From positions 1 through 8,283 of the forward strand of contig CAMWMM010000201.1 in the NCBI GenBank assembly GCA_947175285.1: a stretch of 8,283 nucleotides of DNA. The letters run 5' to 3'. The notes below the pieces were generated by a model. That model worked only from the letters and a program-made list of their open reading frames with translations. It had not been told where the DNA came from and searched no databases. Shown one piece after another: positions 1 through 6,419 of the stretch. Origin of the DNA: an uncultured Lachnospiraceae bacterium (GTDB lineage: Bacteria > Bacillota_A > Clostridia > Lachnospirales > Lachnospiraceae). Every line of letters starts with the position of its first letter. Positions within the stretch are counted from its first letter, which is position 1. The translations under genes were made by a program, and so were the position numbers.

Positions 1-114
1 GCCGATACGGATTATCATCATCCGCTTGGCAGAGGATATTACACGTTCTATTTCCTGGCAGGTGAGGTTCCGGAGTTTGTTGTGGAAAGGACAGCGAGTA
101 CGCCTATAGAATAA
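1..114 (+). CDS. C-terminal end of an unidentified protein (5' truncated)
   Basis: An open frame enters from the window edge and ends at TAA 112-114, giving 37 residues that begin ADTDYHHPLGRGYY and end ASTPIE. The fragment is rich in aromatic residues (YYTFYF) and probably forms beta strands. I do not recognise the family. It has no membrane helix or catalytic motif I can name. A strong intrinsic terminator lies 43 bases after the stop, so this gene is the end of its transcription unit and is separate from the ABC operon downstream. That the frame is coding is supported by the clean stop and the terminator, but a fragment this short cannot prove it. Confidence 0.6.
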   Translation, partial: ADTDYHHPLGRGYYTFYFLAGEVPEFVVERTASTPIE

Positions 115-157
115 CGGATGCGCATAAAGATATGGTATAAAAATATGTTTTGTAAGT

Positions 158-197
158 TGAGAGGGCGGATGGCAAAATCTGTCCTCTCAGGCTTTTT
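158..197 (+). terminator. Rho-independent terminator
   Basis: Arms 158-170 (TGAGAGGGCGGAT) and 177-189 (ATCTGTCCTCTCA) form a 13-bp stem with two G-U pairs around a 6-nt loop GGCAAA. It is followed by GGC and a five-T run at 193-197. This is a classic intrinsic terminator for the gene ending at 114, and it insulates the ABC operon leader from upstream transcription. Confidence 0.9.
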
Positions 198-238
198 GTA
201 ATCTTTTTCCATTTAATAAAATCTTAATATAAAAATAG

Positions 239-267
239 TATCGTTTTGAAACAATATGGTTTATAAT
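239..267 (+). promoter_or_regulatory. Probable promoter of the ABC operon (-10 TATAAT)
   Basis: A perfect -10 hexamer TATAAT sits at 262-267 in very A+T-rich DNA, between the upstream terminator and the operon. The -35 region is poor: at 17-bp spacing it reads TATCGT (239-244). The better-looking TTGAAA at 246-251 is only 10 bp from the -10 and cannot serve. A weak -35 fits a promoter that needs an activator. The transcript would start near 274, just before the first of three inverted repeats, leaving an untranslated leader of about 120 nt. Confidence 0.5.
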
Positions 268-278
268 AAGGTGAAAAG

Positions 279-300
279 TGTGAAAAATATATTTTTCACA
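279..300. repeat. Perfect 22-bp palindrome in the operon leader (possible operator)
   Basis: The half-site TGTGAAAAATA (279-289) is followed at once by its exact reverse complement (290-300), with no mismatch and no spacer. It begins about 12 bases after the -10 box, where a bound repressor dimer would block initiation or early elongation. In RNA it could form a 9-bp hairpin with a 4-nt loop, but no U tract follows, so it is not an intrinsic terminator. The palindrome is seen directly; the operator role is inference. Confidence 0.6.
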
Positions 301-317
301 GATGAACTTGTTCATCT
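300..317. repeat. 18-bp inverted repeat in the operon leader
   Basis: AGATGAAC (300-307) and GTTCATCT (310-317) are perfect 8-bp arms separated by TT. The repeat abuts the 22-bp palindrome, sharing base 300. Its GAAC..GTTC core recurs in the next repeat at 342-356, which suggests a paired binding site or two consecutive leader hairpins. Confidence 0.55.
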
Positions 318-341
318 TGCGAATATTGTGCCTTGCGTATA

Positions 342-356
342 GCGAACTGTGTTCGC
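342..356. repeat. Third inverted repeat in the operon leader
   Basis: GCGAAC (342-347) and GTTCGC (351-356) are perfect 6-bp arms around TGT. The right part TTCGCA (352-357) is also the exact complement of TGCGAA at 318-323, so two alternative pairings are possible in the transcript. The repeat ends 21 bases before the AGAAAGG ribosome binding site of the first operon gene, close enough to affect its translation. Confidence 0.45.
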
Positions 357-377
357 ATTCAAATGTCGCAGGTTGAG

Positions 378-384
378 AGAAAGG
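378..384 (+). promoter_or_regulatory. Ribosome binding site that decides the ATPase start
   Basis: AGAAAGG matches the 5' half of the full anti-16S consensus AGAAAGGAGG. When it is aligned to the 16S end, the start codon should lie 10 or more bases downstream. That favours ATG 398 over ATG 386, which begins only one base after the motif. Confidence 0.55.
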
Positions 385-397
385 CATGGTTATTAAT

Positions 398-1102
398 ATG
401 GCACAGCCCGTAATTCAGGTAAAAGATTTATATAAAGTTTACCGCGTAGGGGAAACAAGGGTACGCGCGTTAAATGGCGTGGATTTTACGATAGAGAGAG
501 GAAATTTCTGCTCTATCGTCGGAACTTCCGGTTCCGGCAAATCGACGCTTCTTAACATGCTTGCAGGGCTGGAGAAACCGACAAAAGGCGAAATCATTAT
601 AGCCGGGGAACATATGGAAACTAAAACGGAGAATCAGCTTGTTGCTTTCAGACGTGAACACATCGGTTTCATTTTCCAGTCGTTTAACCTGCTTGGTACG
701 ATGAATGCAATCGAAAACGTGGCGCTGCCCCTTACTTTTCAGGGAATGGATAAAAAAGTACGCAATAAAAAAGCAGAGGATATGTTAGATTTAGTCGGTC
801 TGACGAAGCATAAAAAGCACAGACCGAATCAGATGTCCGGCGGTCAGCAGCAGAGAGTCGGCGTAGCAAGGGCGCTTGTGGTGGAGCCTGAAATTATTTT
901 TGCGGACGAGCCGACAGGTAATCTGGATTCCAATACTTCCGTAGAAGTGATGGACTTAATGAAGAAAGTTGTCAGGGAAAAAAATCAAACGCTTGTCATG
1001 GTAACGCACGATAATTATCTGGCAGGGTTTGCGGATATTATTCTTCATATTAAAGATGGTAAAATTGTGCAGATTGAGGACAACAGAGGAAAAAATGAAT
1101 AG
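398..1102 (+). CDS. ABC transporter ATP-binding protein, MacB/LolD type
   Basis: This cytoplasmic ATPase powers the permease two genes downstream. In the 234-residue form starting at ATG 398 the motifs are complete: Walker A GTSGSGKST (42-50), Q-loop Q94 in FQSFNLLGTM, signature MSGGQQQ (146-152, Met replacing the usual Leu), Walker B IIFADEP (166-172), D-loop NLD (175-177) and H-loop H204. The N-terminal VIQVKDLYKVYRVGETRVRALNGV and the NLLGTMNAIENVALPL segment are typical of the MacB/LolD/FtsE-like branch, whose members act with FtsX-fold permeases. Length is normal. An in-frame ATG at 386 would add MVIN, but the ribosome binding site fits 398 better. It is the first gene of the operon, with 44 bases to the next start. 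I am confident of the family; the exported or remodelled substrate is unknown. Confidence 0.93.
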   Translation: MAQPVIQVKDLYKVYRVGETRVRALNGVDFTIERGNFCSIVGTSGSGKSTLLNMLAGLEKPTKGEIIIAGEHMETKTENQLVAFRREHIGFIFQSFNLLGTMNAIENVALPLTFQGMDKKVRNKKAEDMLDLVGLTKHKKHRPNQMSGGQQQRVGVARALVVEPEIIFADEPTGNLDSNTSVEVMDLMKKVVREKNQTLVMVTHDNYLAGFADIILHIKDGKIVQIEDNRGKNE

Positions 1103-1131
1103 TTGCAGAATATATGAATATCATATGTCTG

Positions 1132-1138
1132 AGAGGAG
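1132..1138 (+). promoter_or_regulatory. Ribosome binding site that fixes the start at 1147
   Basis: AGAGGAG lies 8 bases before ATG 1147. The longer in-frame candidate at ATG 1114 has no comparable site, and it would place 11 extra residues (MNIICLRGDTT) before an otherwise textbook signal peptide. The start at 1147 is therefore preferred. Confidence 0.8.
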
Positions 1139-1146
1139 ATACGACT

Positions 1147-2922
1147 ATGTGTAAAGGAAAAAAATGGAAAAAGAATTTACTTGGAATAGGACTCGCGGTG
1201 CTTTGCTTTCTGACAGTGCCGGTTAGTGCGAATGCAACTGGAACGGATGACAATAAGCCACAAGAGGGCAATATAGCGGGCGCACAGCCATCCGGGGAAA
1301 CTGTCAAAGATGAAAGCAGTCGTATTATTACGGATGATGACAGATTCGATGCGGACGAGGATTTGCTTTATTATATGCAAAGCCTGGAGGTGCGTTACCG
1401 GCTGGACGCGAAAGTAATGGAAAATCTACATAAGGTTTTTGACAGCGCCGTATATTATATTGCCAATACAGATATGACAGTAGCGGAATTACAATCTTAT
1501 GTAGCGGCAACAAAAGGGAGTCTGGAATCCGCTGCGGTTTCTAATGTGAGCGTGACAACGAGTGAATTTTTACAGGTCGCAGATAACTGGGAAACGCCTA
1601 CGGTCAGCTATGGACAGACGGTAGCGATTGTTCTGCCGGTGATTAATTTCGGTACGGAAGAGTTAAATGATCTGATTATTGAGCCGCAGACTTCGACGGT
1701 TGTATCGGAATGGCCTTTTGTGCCGGATAAAACAAGTTATTTACAGACAGAACCTTATATTCCCGGAAATAAGACTTACGCGGCGGCAATACAAAACCGC
1801 AGGGAGTTTACTTTTTATTTTACGGCAAGAAGCGATGTCATGAGCGGATACTATCCGTTAAAATTCAATGTCTGGTATACGAAGTCAGGCATTCGCTGTG
1901 AGGAGCCTGCGGAACTGACGGTTTATGTGCGGACTATCGGAAAACCCGGAAGTGGTACGATTGGCGGCAATGGGGAAGAGACGAGTGGTGCGAAACCGAG
2001 AATTGTCGTTACCGGTTTCGAGACAAATCCGGCAACGGTTTATGCGGGAGATACGTTTACTTTGACGGTGCATGTGCAGAATACATCCAAAGAGATGGCA
2101 GTGACGAATGTGTTGTTCGATATGCAGGCGGCTGTTGAAGGAGAGGATAAAACGAATACGTACGCGGCGTTTTTGCCGACATCAGGCTCCAGTTCCGTCT
2201 ATATGGAAAGAATTAATTCCAACACACCGGCGGATATTGTGATAGAGATGACTGCAAAGGCTGACTTGGCGCAAAAACCATATGTGTTGGAAATCAATAT
2301 GAAATATGATGCGGGCGCGATGTTTGACTTGACCGATAAGGCAAGCGTATCCATTCCGATTAATCAGGAGAGCCGCTTTGATATCAGTACGCCGGAAGTA
2401 GTGCCGGGGGATATTACGGTCGGTTCCCAGTCCAATGTCATGTTCAGCATTTACAATACGGGTAAAACCACGTTATATAATGTGCAGGTGAAGTTTACTG
2501 CGGATTCTATTGACGAGGCGTCGGCTTTTGTCGGCAATCTGACTTCCGGCAACACAGGAAATGTTGATGTTATGTTAACCGGAATAAGTGCGACTATGGA
2601 TGACGGCACTGTAAATGTGGAAATTTCCTATGAAGATGATGCGGGTAATGTAACGACAGATACAAAGCAGATTACTTTGTATGTTATAGAAGAGTTTTTT
2701 GATGATATGATGATGGAAGATGATATGATGATGGGAATGGAGGAAGAAGAGGGCGGCTCGAAGATTGGTCTTATCATTGCGATAATAGCGATTGTGGTAG
2801 TTGCGGTGGTAGTCGGTATCTGCCTGTTTGTATATTTCCGGAAAAAGAAAAAAGCTGCGCTTCTTTTAGCGGAAGATTTGCTTTCGATTGATAAGGATAA
2901 TGATGATAGATATAGATATTAA
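1147..2922 (+). CDS. Secreted, membrane-anchored protein with CARDB/NEW3-like domains (COG1361-like)
   Basis: The predicted protein has 591 residues. It opens with a signal peptide: basic MCKGKKWKK, a hydrophobic core to about residue 27, and likely cleavage after ANA (about 30). A probably helical acidic region follows (about 35-125). Then come three beta-rich modules at about 140-270, 283-405 and 408-514. The last two have the CARDB/NEW3 look (PATVYAGDTFTLTVHVQNTS; VGSQSNVMFSIYNTG). A Gly/Ser linker lies near 268-282. Residues 519-535 form a Met/Asp/Glu-rich stretch built on DDMMME and DDMMMG. One transmembrane helix (540-563) follows, with FRKKKK stopping transfer and a short acidic cytoplasmic tail ending DDRYRY. 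Most of the protein should therefore face outside. It sits between the ATPase and permease genes, where MacA/YknX adaptors are often encoded, but it lacks their hairpin, lipoyl and barrel layout. It may be a substrate-binding or scaffold subunit. Domain labels are by eye and the function is inferred. Confidence 0.8.
   Translation: MCKGKKWKKNLLGIGLAVLCFLTVPVSANATGTDDNKPQEGNIAGAQPSGETVKDESSRIITDDDRFDADEDLLYYMQSLEVRYRLDAKVMENLHKVFDSAVYYIANTDMTVAELQSYVAATKGSLESAAVSNVSVTTSEFLQVADNWETPTVSYGQTVAIVLPVINFGTEELNDLIIEPQTSTVVSEWPFVPDKTSYLQTEPYIPGNKTYAAAIQNRREFTFYFTARSDVMSGYYPLKFNVWYTKSGIRCEEPAELTVYVRTIGKPGSGTIGGNGEETSGAKPRIVVTGFETNPATVYAGDTFTLTVHVQNTSKEMAVTNVLFDMQAAVEGEDKTNTYAAFLPTSGSSSVYMERINSNTPADIVIEMTAKADLAQKPYVLEINMKYDAGAMFDLTDKASVSIPINQESRFDISTPEVVPGDITVGSQSNVMFSIYNTGKTTLYNVQVKFTADSIDEASAFVGNLTSGNTGNVDVMLTGISATMDDGTVNVEISYEDDAGNVTTDTKQITLYVIEEFFDDMMMEDDMMMGMEEEEGGSKIGLIIAIIAIVVVAVVVGICLFVYFRKKKKAALLLAEDLLSIDKDNDDRYRY
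2701..2736 (+). repeat. Two 18-bp tandem repeats encoding DDMMME / DDMMMG
   Basis: Copies at 2701-2718 and 2719-2736 share their first 16 bases (GATGATATGATGATGG) and end AA and GA respectively. They keep the reading frame, so gain or loss of a unit would change protein length by six residues without a frameshift. The encoded peptide ends just outside the transmembrane helix. Confidence 0.85.
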
Positions 2923-2952
2923 TGCAGTGAGTGGAAAGGAAAGGGTTATATT

Positions 2953-4305
2953 ATGAAGTTCCTTGATTTACTGCGTATGAGCAGCAGTAACCTATGGAAA
3001 AGAAAAGTCAGGACAATTTTAACAGTCTTAGGCGTTGTTATCGGTGTTGCTTCCATTGTTGTTATGATTTCTTTAGGACTTGGTCTCAGCCGTTCTTTGT
3101 TAGCAGAGTATGAATCTTATGGAAGCCTGACACAGATTACCGTCAATGAACCATATTATTTTGGTGACAGTTCACAGGAAGTGAAAAGGCTGGATGACGA
3201 GCTGCTCGAAGCAATTAATGCGTTAGAGCATGTGGAGTCAGCTTATCCTGTGATGCAGGTTTCGGCAATGGCAAAGTATGGTGTTTATGAGTGTTATCTG
3301 TATATCAGCGCGATGCCGGTAGAGGCGCTTGCGGAGCTCCCGATAGAAATAGGAGAGGGAAGCTTGCCGACGTCATCGGACAATGAATTGAAGTTTTTTT
3401 ATGGCAGTCAGGTTCAGCAGCGTTTTTCTAATTCCAAGACAGGCGCGGACTATTGGTCAACCGGAGAACTGCCGGACATTGATTTAATGAACGACCCGAT
3501 TTTTATTATCTTTGATACGGATGCCTACTGGCAGTCACAGTGGAACGATTCGGAAACACCGGTTGCGCCGCCAAAGAAATATTTGATTGAGGCATGTGGT
3601 GTGGAGCAGACTTCGGAAGATGGCTGGACAATGTATAGCTGGGATACGTTTTGCGATATTGAAAAAATGATTCCGGAACTGAAACGGATTTTTAAGAATA
3701 AGCCGATTCCGGGTCAGCCGACGACGAAAACAGGAAAACCGTATAAGGAAATATTTTATAATCAGATTATCGTTAATATCGATAGTATGGATAATGTTAC
3801 AGCGGTACAGACATTGCTTACCGAGATGGGATATGATGCATACAGCAATGTGGAGTGGATAGAATCCCAACAGAAGACACTTGGCTATGTGCAGATGGTT
3901 CTCGGCGGTATCGGCGCGGTATCTTTATTCGTAGCGGCAATCGGCATTACGAATACGATGATGATGTCTATTTATGAAAGAACAAAGGAAATCGGCGTGA
4001 TGAAAGTATTAGGATGCGATTTGCGCAATATCCGTTCCCTGTTTTTACTGGAAGCAGGATTTATCGGCTTTATCGGCGGAATCATCGGTCTTATATTAAG
4101 CTATACTTTATCCATTGTGATTAACAGGATTGCGTCAGGCGCCGAATCGGGTATGGTAGCCGCAGGTTCTTCGATATCCTATATTCCATTCTGGCTTGCC
4201 GGAATGTCTCTTGTATTTGCGGTGTTAGTCGGTATGATAGCGGGATTTTTCCCGGCGCTTCGTGCCATGCGTTTAAGTCCGCTTGCAGCGATTCGTACGG
4301 AATAA
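2953..4305 (+). CDS. ABC transporter permease, MacB/FtsX fold
   Basis: This 450-residue integral membrane protein has the four-helix MacB layout. A basic start (NLWKRKVRTI) leads into TM1 at about 21-45. A large extracellular region (about 46-308) corresponds to the MacB_PCD position. TM2 (about 313-338), TM3 (about 364-390) and TM4 (about 412-433) follow. The hallmark cytoplasmic coupling segment ERTKEIGVMKVLGC lies at 342-355, and the C-terminal FFPALRAMRLSPLAAIRTE ending is typical of FtsX-family permeases. AAAGGAAAGGG at 2935-2945 gives a strong ribosome binding site 7 bases before the ATG. It starts 30 bases after the preceding stop, so all three genes should be co-transcribed. It should dimerise and pair with the ATPase encoded at 398-1102. 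Family members export peptides or macrolides, release lipoproteins or control cell-wall hydrolases; the sequence does not say which applies. The extracellular domain is rich in Tyr, Trp and acidic residues. Confidence 0.92.
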   Translation: MKFLDLLRMSSSNLWKRKVRTILTVLGVVIGVASIVVMISLGLGLSRSLLAEYESYGSLTQITVNEPYYFGDSSQEVKRLDDELLEAINALEHVESAYPVMQVSAMAKYGVYECYLYISAMPVEALAELPIEIGEGSLPTSSDNELKFFYGSQVQQRFSNSKTGADYWSTGELPDIDLMNDPIFIIFDTDAYWQSQWNDSETPVAPPKKYLIEACGVEQTSEDGWTMYSWDTFCDIEKMIPELKRIFKNKPIPGQPTTKTGKPYKEIFYNQIIVNIDSMDNVTAVQTLLTEMGYDAYSNVEWIESQQKTLGYVQMVLGGIGAVSLFVAAIGITNTMMMSIYERTKEIGVMKVLGCDLRNIRSLFLLEAGFIGFIGGIIGLILSYTLSIVINRIASGAESGMVAAGSSISYIPFWLAGMSLVFAVLVGMIAGFFPALRAMRLSPLAAIRTE

Positions 4306-4308
4306 AAA

Positions 4309-4364
4309 TGTGAAGGAAGTCACTAAGCTTGAAAATACCTTGCTAAGTGACTTCAAGCTTCACA
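4309..4364. repeat. Large imperfect hairpin with a competing alternative pairing
   Basis: The outer arms TGTGAAG (4309-4315) and CTTCACA (4358-4364) and the inner arms GAAGTCACT (4316-4324) and AGTGACTTC (4346-4354) form a long stem with an AAG bulge (4355-4357). A different perfect 9-bp pairing, AAGCTTGAA (4325-4333) with TTCAAGCTT (4352-4360), uses overlapping bases and excludes the first. No T tract follows on the + strand. On the - strand the stem runs into ATTTTTAT. It begins four bases after the permease stop. Confidence 0.7.
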
Positions 4365-4366
4365 TC

Positions 4367-4393
4367 GAAGAATGCCAAAAGCAGGCATTCTTC
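4367..4393. repeat. Perfect 10-bp hairpin upstream of enolase
   Basis: GAAGAATGCC (4367-4376) and GGCATTCTTC (4384-4393) are perfect arms around a 7-nt loop AAAAGCA. The following bases (TAAAAGACAG) contain no T run, so this is not a standard intrinsic terminator. It could protect the 3' end of the ABC transcript, or be part of the enolase leader if transcription reads through. Confidence 0.65.
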
Positions 4394-4394
4394 T

Positions 4395-4421
4395 AAAAGA
4401 CAGATAAAAAATATCTCTTTT
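4395..4421 (+). repeat. A+T-rich inverted repeat ending in CTTTT
   Basis: AGATA (4402-4406) pairs with TATCT (4412-4416). After a two-base bulge, AAAAG (4395-4399) pairs with CTTTT (4417-4421). The stem is weak. It could be a poor terminator or just local A+T-rich symmetry. It is the third inverted repeat in a row between the permease and enolase. Confidence 0.35.
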
Positions 4422-4432
4422 GGACATACTAG

Positions 4433-5788
<1,356 letters not shown>

Positions 5789-5798
5789 GGATGTTTAT

Positions 5799-5847
5799 GC
5801 AATTCCTGCTAATTGCGAAGCAATTTGCAGGAATTGTTAAATTTTTT
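5799..5847 (+). terminator. Rho-independent terminator of enolase
   Basis: CAATTCCTGC (5800-5809) pairs with GCAGGAATTG (5827-5836). A T:T mismatch follows, then AATTGC (5811-5816) pairs with GCAATT (5820-5825) around a GAA loop; a G-U pair (5799:5837) can extend the base. A six-T run follows at 5842-5847. The stem is long and stable and starts 11 bases after the enolase stop. Confidence 0.88.
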
Positions 5848-5859
5848 AAAACAATTCCT
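5829..5859. repeat. Alternative 10-bp hairpin sharing an arm with the enolase terminator
   Basis: AGGAATTGTT (5829-5838), most of which is the right arm of the terminator, is also a perfect complement of AACAATTCCT (5850-5859). The octamer CAATTCCT therefore occurs twice (5800-5807 and 5852-5859) as rival partners for one strand. The second pairing would place the T tract inside its loop. Confidence 0.6.
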
Positions 5860-5888
5860 TAGACATCGGATTCCGTATAGTGTATGAT
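5859..5888 (+). promoter_or_regulatory. Probable sigma-A promoter for the DUF1877-hemZ unit
   Basis: TTAGAC (5859-5864) and TATGAT (5883-5888) are separated by 18 bp. Each matches the vegetative consensus at four to five of six positions. Transcription would start near 5895, leaving a short leader of about 29 nt before ATG 5924. Its position directly after the enolase terminator supports the call. Confidence 0.55.
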
Positions 5889-5923
5889 AAGTTAATAGAG
5901 TATAAAGAAGGGAGAAAATACAT

Positions 5924-6412
5924 ATGAGTATGATTGGTTATTATTTTCCGGCAGATGATGATATGGTGCGGAAGTTAATGGAGGGGGATTCGGGAGAATT
6001 TATGTATCGTGGAGAACATGAGGATGAGCTTATGTGTATTGATAAATCATGGCATGCCATTCACTATACATTGACAGGAGAAGTGTGGGAGGTTCCGGAA
6101 GATAATATTCTTGCACAGCTTATTCTGGGCGGTGAACCTGTCAATGAGGAAGACATGGGATACGGACCGGCGCGTCTGCTGCCAAAAGAAGTGGTATCAC
6201 AACTGGCAGAGGCAATGAAAGGCTGGGATGAAGCAGCATTTAGAGAAAAATTCAGCATGAAGGACATGGCGGAGAATGAAGTATATCCGGTGATGGAAAA
6301 TGAGGATGAGGAATTATTTTTCCGGTATGTATGGGAAAATTTTGACGCTCTGAAAGAATTTTTTAATGAAACGGCAAAGAAAGGGCTCCATGTGATTACT
6401 TTCCTTGGATGA
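5924..6412 (+). CDS. DUF1877 (YfbM-like) family protein
   Basis: A 162-residue, strongly acidic, soluble protein with no signal peptide or membrane helix. The opening MSMIGYYF, the segment DKSWHAIHYTLTG (about 40-52), the ILGGEPV motif (about 66-72), the YGPARLLPKEVV stretch and the C-terminal helix ending LKEFFNETAKKGLHVITFLG match the DUF1877 family as I remember it, including E. coli YfbM, whose function is unknown. The length is typical. AAGGGAG (5908-5914) gives a good ribosome binding site 9 bases before the ATG; an alternative ATG two codons later is possible. Its stop is 7 bases before the preferred hemZ-like start, so the two are almost certainly co-transcribed and perhaps translationally coupled. 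The family call is fairly firm; no biochemical role can be stated. Confidence 0.82.
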   Translation: MSMIGYYFPADDDMVRKLMEGDSGEFMYRGEHEDELMCIDKSWHAIHYTLTGEVWEVPEDNILAQLILGGEPVNEEDMGYGPARLLPKEVVSQLAEAMKGWDEAAFREKFSMKDMAENEVYPVMENEDEELFFRYVWENFDALKEFFNETAKKGLHVITFLG

Positions 6413-6419
6413 AAAAAGT

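Noticed and set aside
246..267. TTGAAA (246-251) as the -35 for TATAAT (262-267)
   Set aside because: The spacer is only 10 bp, too short for sigma-A recognition.
279..300. CRP-type site, because the palindrome begins TGTGA and ends TCACA
   Set aside because: CRP/FNR sites have 6 bases between these pentamers; here there are 12, so the geometry is wrong.
304..356. LexA (SOS) boxes from the GAAC..GTTC cores at 304-313 and 344-354
   Set aside because: The Gram-positive LexA box needs four bases between GAAC and GTTC; these have two and three.
187..387. 66-codon - strand open frame across the operon leader
   Set aside because: It spans the terminator T tract, promoter and palindromes, and its translation is low-complexity Ile/Lys/Tyr-rich; non-coding is more likely.
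3535..3870. 111-codon - strand open frame inside the permease gene
   Set aside because: Antisense to a clear permease coding region, with no recognisable motif or start signal.
4367..4393. Intrinsic terminator for the ABC operon
   Set aside because: The stem is perfect, but the following TAAAAGACAG has no T run, so it does not meet the standard form.
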